A DNA stretch of 64,000 nt, taken from assembly GCF_945859685.1 (NCBI RefSeq), contig NC_079149.1:126258065-126322064 (forward strand). The letters run 5' to 3'. Positions 39,501-49,888 of this stretch are shown piece by piece (the stretch's first letter is position 1; the number at the start of each line of letters is the position of its first letter). The translations under genes and the position numbers were made by a program. The notes under the pieces are model-generated. The model did not search any database, was not told the DNA's origin, and worked only from the letters and a program-made list of their open reading frames with translations. Source of the stretch: Eupeodes corollae. Its lineage: Eukaryota > Arthropoda > Insecta > Diptera > Syrphidae.

Positions 39501-39540
39501 TTCTTCACTCGAAGTCTGGAGAAAGACTGAGGTTTTACGC
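30501..39540. other. Non-coding, extremely AT-rich DNA
   Basis: No gene is supported. The part from about 35,300 to 38,100 is among the most AT-rich in the window, with long A and T runs. A dispersed motif copy lies at 34073-34100. A GA tract is near 38711-38727 and a CGAA tract near 39194-39210. A 95-codon minus-strand frame at 38224-38511 (starting MQRIFKDLFKQMYKSG) is open but has no recognisable domain. Confidence 0.5.
34073..34100 (+). repeat. Dispersed AAAAGAGYTGA-type motif
   Basis: Reads AACGAAAGAGTTGAGGCACG followed by AACTCTAT. It is one of the best matches and shares GCACGAAC with the 9.4 and 49.9 kb copies. Confidence 0.45.
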
Positions 39541-39653
39541 TCAGAGTCACGGAAGATATTTAATAAAAATCCAGGTCCACTGTCTACCATCGCTACGTCG
39601 TTGACCAGGTGGGAGATATTTTTCTCTTTTATGGTAGGTTTGATGCTCTTTAG

Positions 39654-39791
39654 GGATCATCTGGTGAAATTCAACACGATGACGTAAGAATTCCACCGGC
39701 AAGTATAACAGGTGAGGTGGAAACACCTTTTCGGGCAGTTTCCATTCAAAGAGAGATGTACCTATGGAGAGCGGGAAAATACCATCAACAG
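39654..39791 (+). other. Candidate coding exon with a CAG|GTGAGG donor
   Basis: A pyrimidine-containing stretch ending GCTCTTTAG precedes 39654, and CAACAG|GTGAGGTTG marks a strong donor after 39791. Between them the plus frame is open for exactly 46 codons (GSSGEIQHDDVRIPPAS at the start, WRAGKYHQQ at the end). A second donor-like CAG|GTGAGG occurs inside, after 39711. The DNA is clearly richer in G+C than its surroundings. Against this, the opposite strand is also open for 97 codons over 39547-39840 (MESRRRSTVTCN at the start, SPVDGIFPLSIGTSLFEW further in) and looks equally protein-like. I recognise neither peptide. It may be an exon on one strand, a relic, or compositional chance. Confidence 0.25.
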
Positions 39792-40635
39792 GTGAGGTTG
39801 AGGTATTGCACGTTACCGTGCTTCGTCGTCGTGATTCCAATATGGAAGTTGAACACGTGCTTTTTTTGGTCTCTCTCTCTGTTGTGGTTTGTTTACAAAT
39901 GTGACGTCATTGGGATAGAATTCATACGAGATCGAGATGTGTGAAAAAATAGTTGTTGTTGGTGGTTATTTTACACTCTTTGGTCTCTTGGAATTTTTTG
40001 CAGAATAACGGAGTAAAAAAGAGTTTTGTTGATTTTTTCCCTTCTCTCTCATTATCTCTCTAAAATTATCATCTCTATTGACATTAGATCATTCTAACAA
40101 TTTTGTTGTAAAGTAATCAGAACTATAGAGAATAAATCAAGTTTGTTACTCAGCTCTTTTGTTTTGCATGGGGGGATTCGTTGTTGCTGTTTTTTCTTTC
40201 TTATTCTTCCCAAGCAAGATATTCAAAATTGGATTAAAGTCATTAGTCTAAGTTTAGAAGTAGTATTGTCTTAAAAAAGAGGTACAAAAAGTTACTAAAG
40301 AGGAAGATAATAACGGAATTTGGTGGAGATGGAGATTTTGCAAAATTGTGAAATTCATTAGGTGTTGAGCAATAAATTATTGAATTTTATTTATTGCTAT
40401 ATTCAATTCATTTTCTAATTGGATCTTTTTCAAAATACAATTTTTAATGGAATGAATATTCTTTGCGAATATGTGTTAAAGGTCAAAGACTTTAGAAATC
40501 TTTTAATAAAAGACTTACAATTTTAATTAGGATTATTTTAAGTTATTATTACAGGAACGTTATTAGTTCAAAAAAGAATTTTAATCACTTAATCCTAAAT
40601 GAAGAGTAAATGTGCAAAAATATAAAATTTCTTAA
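39792..40635. other. Non-coding DNA
   Basis: Nothing supportable except a minus-oriented dispersed motif copy at 40140-40167. Confidence 0.5.
40140..40167 (-). repeat. Dispersed AAAAGAGYTGA-type motif
   Basis: The minus strand reads AAAACAAAAGAGCTGAGTAA followed by CAAACT. Confidence 0.4.
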
Positions 40636-40739
40636 ACTTTTTTAAAATAGGGATCCACCCCCGCAAAATGTAAGCGGTTTTGATATTGAGCCTTGTTAAT
40701 TTTAAGTTAGTTATGTGTGCCATTACATTTTCTTGAAAT

Positions 40740-41010
40740 AGAAGATGGGCATTCCTAGAAGCGCGGGTATGACGGCTAAATTGTTGAAGGGGAGGAATGC
40801 AACTGACTATTTCACTAGAGCATAGTCCTTTAAAATAACGGTAAAAAAGTGTGAGGCAGAGATGAGAGTTCTATTCAAGTTTCGGCCGTATATATGTAGG
40901 TTTTGTAGATTGTAGCCAGATCAGAGGGAGAGAAAAATTTCTTGCAACTTCTCAAAAAACATAGACATCTTGCGGCATTTTCGGCAAAATCGCACAAAAG
41001 GTGGAGCAAT
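40740..41010 (-). pseudogene. Non-LTR retrotransposon relic, RT C-terminal region
   Basis: On the minus strand, DFAENAARCLCFLRSCKKF is followed by FSPSDLATIYKTYI, the conserved thumb-side segment of jockey-like reverse transcriptases. It normally continues RPKLEYNSHLWAGA. Here the frame shifts after KTYI, resumes at RPKLE, hits a stop where Y is expected, and continues NSHL. A deletion then joins directly to LFYRYFKGLCSSEIVSC and FSRHTRASRNAH, which belong near the C-terminus. Only this tail is left, with at least one frameshift, one stop and one deletion, so it cannot be functional. No 3' tail or target-site duplication was found. The clade (jockey, R1 or LOA-like) is not settled. Confidence 0.75.
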
Positions 41011-42522
41011 ATTTACGTTCATTCACGGATTGCGATGGAGTTGGGCAACGAATTAAACAAACTCAATTTATTCACTTTAAAGTGAAAAATAATGCCTAAA
41101 AGAGTCTTGAATTCTAAAATTGATTTAGTAGCATGTGTCTAGAGATTTATGTGAGAAAGCACATAATCTGCAAAGCATAATGAGCACTGGTTTCTAAAGT
41201 TTAAAGTGTATTGAATTTATTTTCGAGACTATACTGTGGTGATTTTCAACTTTCAGTTGTCGCATTAATCGATCGTCATTCTTCAACCAAATTCATTGAA
41301 ATCAAATTAAGTTGAATGAAATTACCAAGCATTTAAAATCGACTAAGTAACTTCGTGCCAACTAAAAATAAAAGAAAAACATAAGCAAATGCTTAAAGAT
41401 TTTATTTAAACTTCCGTAAAAGTAAGAGATAGCTTACAAGAAGAAGCTTACGGAAGAACTCCAATAGTTCGAAGTACTTTGGTACATTGCGAGTGTCAGG
41501 CTGAAAAAATAAGCTTTTTGTAGATTTGTTATAAAAAAAAATAAAAAATATCAATATAATCATTTTATTATAGTTTAAAATTTTTGAGCAATTTTTTGTG
41601 GTGATGACGTCTTTTTTTGTAAGGTCCACGGCGAGACTTGTTAGAAAAAATGTATACTGGCAACCCTAATTAAACTACCATTTTCTTTGATGCTTTACAT
41701 TCTTCTTTATAACAGTTCAGTTCAATAAATCTATACATACGATGAACACGGCTTCTGGTTTGACTTTTATTTGCTCTACTTTACAAGACTAACAGTTCTT
41801 GTAATTTTAAAATTATGATGAATTAGTTGATTTGTTTTTATTGTAAAATTTGTTTTTATTTAAAATTTACTTTCGAAGGAATATTCCAAATCTTAACTCA
41901 ATCGATTGTAAAAGGCAATATTGAGATAAAAGCGTTAAAAGTTGTGTATAGTAAAAAATCATGAGTAATTTTGAAAGACATCTCATTTGCAAAACGAATA
42001 CTTAAATACTTTCACCGGCCCGATTTCCTTTTGGCACAGCATTTTTGAGAACCTAGGAACACCTTAATAGAAAAATAATGATGGAAATATTATTGTTATT
42101 ATTTTGGAACTTTAAAAGACACAATTCAAAGTCCTATCAAAATGGCAACAGAAAAGAGCTAAAACTTAAATTTATTTTGATTTTAATTTCCTTCAAGCTC
42201 ATTAATACAAAAAATTGGCTTGTTAAAAATATATTATTTAAAAAATTTTAAAGTACACCAATCGGAAGGTATAATCGTAATAGGTTGCATCTCAACCCCT
42301 TTTCCCCTGTGAAAATTTCCAGAAAGATGGTAGCGAGATAATTCCTATACTTTTTTTATTTTTTGGAAGATTAACATTAAAATTTTCGGTTATTCTTCGA
42401 GCAAATAGCCTTAAATTTTAAATTGCTGTTTTACGTTTCCTTCATACGACCCGCCTCTTCCACAAATTGAAGGCTTATACCTTAGAGTCTTATTTCGTTT
42501 CTAGCACTATTATTTTAATGAT
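41011..42522. other. Non-coding DNA
   Basis: No gene is seen. Part of the stretch next to 42,522 may belong to the target into which the RTE copy inserted. Confidence 0.5.
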
Positions 42523-43680
42523 GTAATGTACAAGAAGGCATCAGTCTTCTTAACATCGCTTGCAAAATCATCTCTGTGGTATGATGTGAACGTCCAAAGC
42601 CTATCGTCAACAACCTGATAGATTCTTATCAGTGTAGTTTTAGAGCAGGAAAGTTCATAGTCGATCAAATATTCAGATAACGGCAGATCCTGGAAAAACC
42701 CAAGAACATCAAATCCACACCCACCATCTTTTCATCGATCTCAAGGTCGCATATGACAGCATATACAGGAACGAGCTGTATTGAGTCATGTCTAGTTTTG
42801 ACATCCCTGCCAAACTCGTCTGTTGGTGCAGGATGACTATAGAGATTCACGCTGCTCCATAAATGTTGAAAACAACTTAACAGAACTTTTCTATCAATCT
42901 TTCAAAAGTCTGTCCAATTACTAGCATATGCTGACAACATTGATATAATTCGTAGAAATCATCAAGATGTCAATGGGGATTTTGGGAGTTTTGAGGCAGA
43001 AGTTGCGAAAATGGGTTTAACGGTTAATGAGAGCAAAACAAAGAGCATGCTATCGTCAAGAAAGGACTTACAACATCGAAGTCTCGGTCAAAACGTCACT
43101 ATCGACAGACGTAACTTTGAGGTACTCAAGAATTTCGTCTACCTAGGCTCCGCTGTAAACGCAGAAAACAACACCATCGCTGAGATCAAACGAAGAATAA
43201 CTCTTGCTAACCACTGTTTCTTTGGGCTAAGAATGCAATTGAGTAGCAAAACCCTCTCTCGCTATAAGACGCTCATCATCTCCGTCCTGCTATATGGGGC
43301 AGAAACATGGACTGTGACAAAAGCACATGAAAGCACCATGGATCGATTCGAGCGAAAAGTTCTTCGTCTGATCTACGGTCCCGTATGCATAGAAGCAGAG
43401 TGGAGGAGAAGATGCAACAACTAGCTGTACAGCGACTTCGACTTAGCTTAGAAGGGTAAAAGTCCAACGACTAAGTTGATTGGGTCACTTAGAGCGCATG
43501 GAATATAGTTCGGCCCGGAAAGACTTCGAATCCACACGTAGATCAATTGGAAAGTGACCTTACCCAATTTGGTGCGTGAAACTAGAGACAAATAGCTAGG
43601 GACCGAGCTAGATGGAGAAGTTTTTTGGGTGAGGGCCTAATTCACACAGGTTTGTAGCGCCACCTTAAGTAAGTAATGTA
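42523..43680 (+). mobile_element. 5'-truncated RTE-like retrotransposon insertion with target duplication
   Basis: The 8-bp sequence GTAATGTA flanks the insertion at 42523-42530 and 43673-43680, which fits a target-site duplication. The insert (42531-43672, about 1.14 kb) starts inside the RT gene (GISLLNIACKI) and ends in GCGCCACCTTAAGTAA. The minus-strand copy at 58.16 kb ends with the same GCGCCACCTTA sequence and AAGT-type tetranucleotides. 5' truncation and short 3' tandem repeats are typical of RTE-clade elements copied by target-primed reverse transcription. Confidence 0.8.
42535..43430 (+). pseudogene. RTE-like reverse transcriptase fragment, inactive
   Basis: Pieces of the RT palm and downstream region are legible in shifting frames: GISLLNIACKI, PKPIVNNLIDSYQCSFRAG, an equivalent of the FIDFKAAYDS segment near 42739, then LLAYADNIDIIR and a 137-codon open run from 43011 (MGLTVNESKTKSML, KNFVYLGSAVNAENN, LLYGAETWT, RLIYGPVCIEAEWRRR). 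The catalytic YADD box reads YADN at 42927-42938, so a metal-binding aspartate is lost. A region normally holding FRQGD is degraded. After 43424 the frame closes, though LERMEYSSARKDFES-like sequence follows to about 43540. The related element on the minus strand at 58.2-61.3 kb retains YADD. Confidence 0.85.
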
Positions 43681-44455
43681 ATTACCAAACATAGTCTACT
43701 TATGTCATCGGACCTACAAAAAGCAAGGACTACTACCTAATGAAGCAGACAGCTACATTGCTGAACTAGCAGCAATTCAAAAAGCTATTTCAATTGCGAA
43801 AACTTATTTGGGACGAAGTAAAAAAGGTCTAAAAATGAGACAAACCGATGTCCTACTCTGGTTCAATTGAGATGCACAATGAAGGAAAACATAGTACTAG
43901 CATGGGTACCAGGGCATTCTGGTATCAAAGAAAATGAAGTAACGGATGATGCAGAGATGCTACTTAATTTCCACTTGTTATTGATTCGCAAAATTTCTAT
44001 CAATTGACTCGCCAAATCTATTTCCAGGAACTGAAGATGGAACTTAAAGTAAATTGGAATAACTGCAATATTTTCTTCGTACGCATAATCCACATCATCA
44101 TCGCATTCCATATAATAGGCAACTAACAATTGAAAATTGCATAAAGATACTCCGAATCAGAGTTGGGCAAATTATTTTTACGACCAAACACATATACAAT
44201 AATGAACTCTCAGAATTGTGTGAAGCCTGTCATGAAGTTCTATCAATTCATCACGTATTTGTAGAATGTCCTTTATCAGATCGATCCTTCACTTAAAAGC
44301 ACACTCTTACTCAAAAAATTATCTACCATCCTTTTCCCAGCCGATCATAATTACTTTCAACAATCACTTTGCTAAAGTTAATCTGTAATCATTTGTAAGT
44401 GTTCTAAAAGACGGCATCACTTATGGTCTTGTTGCCCTGATGCCTTAATAAAAAA
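43681..44455 (+). pseudogene. I-clade retrotransposon tail: RNase H and zinc-knuckle relic
   Basis: Starting near 43694 the frame reads GLLPNEADSYIAELAAIQKA, matching the first half of the RNase H domain carried by I-type elements, with the catalytic Glu in AEL. After a stop and frameshift, ENIVLAWVPGHSGIKENEVT gives the diagnostic C-terminal RNase H motif. A degraded stretch (FQELKMELKVNWNN) follows, then ILRIRVGQIIFTTKHIY and LCEACHEVLSIHHVFVECPL, the CCHC-like knuckle typical of the I/jockey C-terminus. The end GATGCCTTAATAAAAAATAA suits an A-rich 3' tail. It lies directly after the RTE insertion. Its upstream part is missing, or was already lost when RTE inserted. Confidence 0.8.
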
Positions 44456-46935
44456 TAATTTATAAATTTATTGGTAAATTATTTGATTAAATAAATAAGT
44501 AATGTAAAACTTCACATTTAAAAAGCAGTTTTGCATCTATGTTACAATATGTCACCTCTTACATCTTCCATGACATATTCGAGGCATATGAAATAGAATA
44601 ATTCTTCCGTAATTTATATATGACGCCTCTTAATTTTTTTAGGTTCTAACTTAAGAAATTATCTCACCCAATCAAGTAGTTGTTTTATTTTCTTTTCTAT
44701 CTCTTTTTCTATAGTTTAATTTTATTTATTTAAGATTCATGAACCCATCATCATGATCAAGACAATTTAGCAAAACCAAAACAGAACAAAAAATTAAATC
44801 TAAACTAATTTAGTAATTTGCATAAATTACTCATAAAGAAAATAGCCCCATTCGTTTTGTTGATTTTAAATTATTTTAATGTTTTGCTTCCTAAACATGA
44901 AAATACATAAACATACGGACGGACGACTAATTCAATTTTCATAATATCAACAAAAAAAAAACTTAACTAATTCAATATTTTGTTTTCTTTTTTCAAACTC
45001 TTAATGCAAATCTTAATATTGCTTTACATAATTAGAAACCAACAAAAAAAAAAACAACTATAACAATTTGTCAGTTTAGAAAAGATTCTTAAATTTTAAT
45101 TAAAAAAACAATCTTCGTTTTGGCTTTGGGGATATGGGAATAAACAGAAAATTGGCAAACATCAGAGTTATTCCTAACACGCGATGTTATTTTAAGTTTT
45201 TAATTAATTAAAAAAGAAAACACAGATTTTTGTGAGCATTTCAATTCTGGTTTAGTTTAGTTTGTAGTTTGAGTTCAGGGAATGAGGAGAGATAAAAACT
45301 AAAACACGACAGCTTGCTGTGAGCTGTTAAAGTCACCATTCGTATCTTTGCGTTCATTTATGCCTCGAGGACTTAATGGTAGATTTAGTCTTCGCTTATA
45401 CTATGTCCTTCTTAATCCATATCTGAATTGAGCCTTCTTATATAACTCACTTTGGCTAATAGCTTTTATTTTCCCTTAAAAGATATAACTTGGCTATGGT
45501 ATGATGGTGCGAGGCTCGTCAAGAAGTCGTGCATAATTAAAAATCTAACAAATATTCCTCGGATTCCTAATTGCTTTGATGTGGTGACTTGAAGAAGCCT
45601 TTTTCTTAAAGGTATCTAATGGATTCCAGGATTCAAAACGAGAAGACATTCTTATAAATATCAAAAACGAGCTTGAGCGAAATGTGACATTTATTTTTAG
45701 CCATGTTCCTGCATCCTTCTGGTCTTTGGTAATTCTGTTCAACTTTTTTATTATAAAGGATGCATCAAAATGCATAAAAGAAAATAAAAAAGTTGCATTC
45801 AACCATCATCGAAGTGTTTTTCTGTGCTTATATTCTTCCTTGTGTTGTGGATCCGTCTGGGTTGTGGTCAGATGTCCAGCGCCATGCCGGTCTTTCTCAT
45901 TATTTTTGTGGTTTTAATTTCACTTTTTCTCCTCGGTGCAGACGCAACACAAAAAGATATCAACAACAACAATGTCCACAAGACAGACAGATAATCTGCG
46001 TACAAATCACTTCTTCAGATGCAAGTCTTATAGTCTTTTACGGGAAGGGCTTGAAACAGGCTAAAAGGAAGGAGTGTATAGGTATACCTCAACATCATCG
46101 TCGTCGCTGGGATATGTCTTACCTATATATTGTTTGTCGGTAAGATTTTGGTGACTTTGGAGATTTCTGAAGTTGTTGTTTTTGTTGTTGGAGTTGCAAA
46201 AAGTTAAATGCGGGGTTCTCAAAGATGTGGTAAGATATTGATATGGGGTATACTATATGCCTGCCTAGGTTAAGGTGTACAAGTCGAGTGTATATGTATA
46301 CTCGTATACAAAAGATCAAAAGAATGTGGTATTTTTTGAAAGATGTTGTTATTGTTATTTTGTTTTCAAGTTTGATGAAGAGAAAAAATGTTTTAACCAC
46401 AATACTTAAATGGAGGAAAGATGAGACTTTTGTGATTTATTTAACAAATGTTTTGAGTTATTTTATTGACATTTTTAATAGATTTTAAAGAGAAGGCAAG
46501 GATTTAACCAAATATATTGAAAAATGATTTTTATTAGCGTTTAGAAATTATTTGTGTGTGGTAAACAACTAAAGTGAAAGTTTCTAGAGAAATCTAAGAT
46601 AAAGTTTTTGTTTAGAAATATTTTAAGCATTAAAAATAAATTTTGTTCTGGAAAGATTCTTGATGGATTTTTGTCCAAAATGCTGGTAAAATACTATATT
46701 GATTTTAGCATACGCGTTTTTAGCTGTATTTGCAAAAACATTCATCCCGAATTTCTAAGAATTCTGGATTATACATATTATACATTATGTAACATTTAAA
46801 ACATAGTCTACAAATTAAACTTGGTTAGGAAAGTTGCTTTTAGTGTTGTTATAGTCGTTTTAATAATCAATACAACTGTAGCAAATTTAATGCTTATGTG
46901 TTTGAAATCGAAATTCTACGTCCAGCCTTTTTAAA
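44456..46935. other. Non-coding DNA with one 116-codon open frame
   Basis: Mostly AT-rich. A less AT-rich portion (45340-46150) holds a 116-codon plus frame from 45793 to 46143 (MHSTIIEVFFCAYILPC at the start). A pyrimidine-rich tract ending GGTGCAG at about 45940 resembles a splice acceptor within it. I do not recognise the product, and no convincing donor follows. A chance frame is the likelier reading. Confidence 0.4.
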
Positions 46936-46941
46936 ACTTAA

Positions 46942-47031
46942 AGCAGTGTGCCTCAGGGTTGAATCTTAAGTCCAATCATGTTTAACTTTTTTATTAACGA
47001 TTTTTCCGTTGATTTTCTTGGGTTTGTCAGA
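46942..47031 (+). pseudogene. Short reverse transcriptase palm relic
   Basis: The plus frame reads SSVPQG-stop-ILSPIMFNFFINDFSVDF, an unmistakable copy of the palm segment GVPQGSILSPILFNLFIND of non-LTR reverse transcriptases, with a TGA replacing Ser. About 30 residues are legible and nothing clear extends either way. It belongs to a jockey/I-like type, unlike the RTE relic starting 250 bp downstream on the other strand. Confidence 0.65.
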
Positions 47032-47284
47032 CTTGGAAATCTATTTCCTTCCATTTAAAAACAATTTCTTTTATTGAAAGCTTGTTTCAAAGGTCAAATG
47101 AAAATCTGTGCAACTGAAATTAAATATAATATGACATTCAGTTTTTAACAATTTTTCAAATTTAACAAAATCTTCAAAGACTTTATTTTTCAAAGAGCTT
47201 CCTCGATCATAAGCTTTTCAGTAAAATAAGTCTAAAATTTAGCAAAAAAATATACTAAAATAATAATTTTTGTTTTGTTAAATT

Positions 47285-48235
47285 TGTACCAGAATAGCGA
47301 GCTTGGCATTAATACCACAACTTGAAATGGCACGATTTAGCTCGTCTCTGTTGACACTATCATAAGCTGTTTTGAAATCGAGAAAGGGATGATGTGTATT
47401 GATGTTGTATTCTGGGATGATCTCCAGAATTTGGCGTTAAGTGAAGATTTAGCCGATTGTAGATTTTTTCAGGCCTAAACCCATAATAGTGCCATTACCA
47501 TCCTATTCTAATAATACATTTGATGGGATCTTGTATGCGATGATTAGAAGCACAAAAGGCAATAATCTTATTTATGGATTAGCAAGTAATGTTTAAGTTT
47601 AACTTGTCGGGGACACTTTCTGCCCAACAAATTTTGGCTGCAAGTTCGAATGTGATATTCCCTACTAAACCTCCGGCAAACTTTGAAAGTTCCGCATGTA
47701 GCCCATCATCACCGGCAACTTAGTGTGACTTCAACCTGCGCAGGGCTATTTTTATATCATTTAAGTCGTTTGTGTGGAATGCCTGATCATCAACCTTAAT
47801 CTGTTCGCTAGCGGAATCCTGGATTTCATCACTGTTAAACAGAAATTCCCGGATCTCTTCGACTTGACGCTGGAAATGTTTTTTTTTTCTTTTGAGCAAG
47901 CGGTTTTTATCTCTTCTCTTTTTGACGTAGAACTGATGGGAAGTCCTTGTCCTCCCTTTCTGCCACAATCTGTATAGGTCGCAATATTGGCTTTGTTTGC
48001 CTGAGTACGTTTGGAGTCAAACCAGGGATTCTTCGATCGTGGCTGTGGGAATCTTATAAACTTCTTCGAAAGCATTTCTAATGATATTGTTGTAAAAGCT
48101 ACCATTGGACTTTTAGATACAACTTATAAGTAGAAGAGTTTCGTGACAGCTCTAGGGATACTTTGCTGGCAAAGACTTTCGCAGTCTCTTCCTGCTGCGT
48201 TGGATTTTGTTCTTGTAATATAATACTCAACAAAT
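47285..48235 (-). pseudogene. Old RTE-like retrotransposon fragment
   Basis: Read on the minus strand from 48235: LQEQNPTQQEETAKVFASKV, then PRSKNPWFDSKRTQANKAN (the endonuclease-RT linker; the 58.2-61.3 kb element has PPTRNPWFDVECGQANAAK), a basic stretch KKRRDKNRLLKRKKK, and DDQAFHTNDLNDIKIALRRL. Next comes AGDDGLHAELSKFAG, matching the AGADGLPAELFK segment at the start of RT. After a gap, HHPFLDFKTAYDSVNRDEL carries the first catalytic Asp. Several frameshifts and stops interrupt it. The element is more diverged from the other two RTE copies than they are from each other. Both ends are missing, and no target duplication was found. Confidence 0.75.
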
Positions 48236-49134
48236 AATAATATCAATGATTATCTTGCTAGAAGTTGTTTAAAATTTAATTTTTTTGTTTTTAAATAAAT
48301 CTCGAGAAGTATGTTAGGATCTCTTTTTAATCGAAGATTTTCACATACCTACTATATTTTAACTTAACTACAATCGAACATGCATTGAATGGCAACATGC
48401 TCCTATAGACACTTGAACGTAATATTTCGGACACCCATGGCGTTTGGGAATTCTTGTAAACGACAAGGCACTTTATTTACATTTTTTTCTTAACTCTCTT
48501 AATCCCTTTTAAATAAAATAAAATAAAAGTAATCGTGTAAAATCGTTGTCAGATATTCTTTCTTATCTACACGCAATTTATATGTAATACTTAATTTTTC
48601 TTAGGTAGTCATGTTTTAATCCCAAACACACCTATCAGTTACTTAAGATATAAATATATTTTTATAAAAAAAGAGAAATAAATAAAAACTATAAATCCAC
48701 ATTCGATTTGATCTTTTGTGTTCAGAAAAATATTATATGTTAGCATGACACATTACACAAATTCCGCAAGGGCATACATTTATTTAAGAAATTAAAAATA
48801 AAAACAGCAATTTCAATTTCTGACGCTGTTATAGAATTTCTCATGCTAAATGTAAATTATTTTGTTTTAAAATTCAAATTCATTCATTCGCATGTGTTCC
48901 AAATTTATTCTTATAAATATTGAAAACAAATCATTTGCAGTTAAACGTTTGCCATATTTTAATTAATTATACATATATTAAAATTATGTATTTTATCGCT
49001 TATCTTATTTTTTGGAATATTTGAATACTTGTGTTACTCAAAAATAATATTTAAAATTAATGTAAGTCAACAAATCGTTCTTATTTACTAAACAAATTCA
49101 TTCGTCTGTATTTGTTATTTTTTGGAACCATTAG

Positions 49135-49153
49135 GTAATTCGAGATCGAGCAG
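49135..49153 (+). other. Possible microexon (19 nt)
   Basis: A T-rich tract ending CATTAG precedes GTAATTCGAGATCGAGCAG, which is followed at once by GTAAGTCATCC, a full-consensus donor (CAG|GTAAGT). The leading TTAG|GTAATT could also act as a recursive splice site. Without adjacent exons this is only a signal match. Confidence 0.2.
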
Positions 49154-49860
49154 GTAAGTCATCCATTATTTATAATTTAAAACTAACAACAAAAAGAAGC
49201 AACACCTAACTAATTAATCAAATCACTTTTAAGCTCCTAACAATCTTACTATTTGGTAATCGGAAGAAGTTTTTTGTCGGCCAAAACTAACTACTTATTT
49301 AAAATGCATGCTCAAAAGCACTTTTGAAAAACACAATAATTTAGTCTTCTCTTCGTTTTTTTTGTAGATTGTTTTTTAAAGCTAAACATACAAATTTAAA
49401 TAAACAATAGATCAATCAGTGGTAATGACTACACCAGCTCCTATTTGTAAACAATACTGCACGAGCGCGCGCACTTCTTTTACTTATTACTCGACTTGCC
49501 TCTTTGATATGTTAATTAATGCCAAAAATAATATTATGTACAAATATATGTTTTGTCTGTTCTGTTCATACTGTACTTATTTATACAACAGCTATTAGCC
49601 TTGAAGGTGTGTATACGGTTGCCTTAATTTGTTTTTTTTTTTTTTGGAAAAAGGCAAACAAATTATATTACTGTTCAGAGGTTCATGATGCAAAATGCAA
49701 ATCGAAAATTATCGTGATTGAACCATGAGCAAAAAGTGTTGAAATATCCGCCCATTTTATGTGGTAATTTGGTGTTGGGTTCTATGATTTATATTTTAAA
49801 AGAGTCTAGAAAGTTTAAAGAAGAATTTCAAAATAAAAATTAAATTTACCCAAAATTTAA

Positions 49861-49888
49861 AACAAAAGAGTTGATGCACGAACCTGAT
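49861..49888 (+). repeat. Dispersed AAAAGAGYTGA-type motif
   Basis: Reads AACAAAAGAGTTGATGCACG followed by AACCTG. It shares GCACGAAC with the 9.4 and 34.1 kb copies. Confidence 0.45.

Noticed and set aside
45793..46143. 116-codon plus-strand frame with an internal acceptor-like CAG
   Set aside because: No recognised domain, no convincing donor, and the overlapping frames are of similar length.
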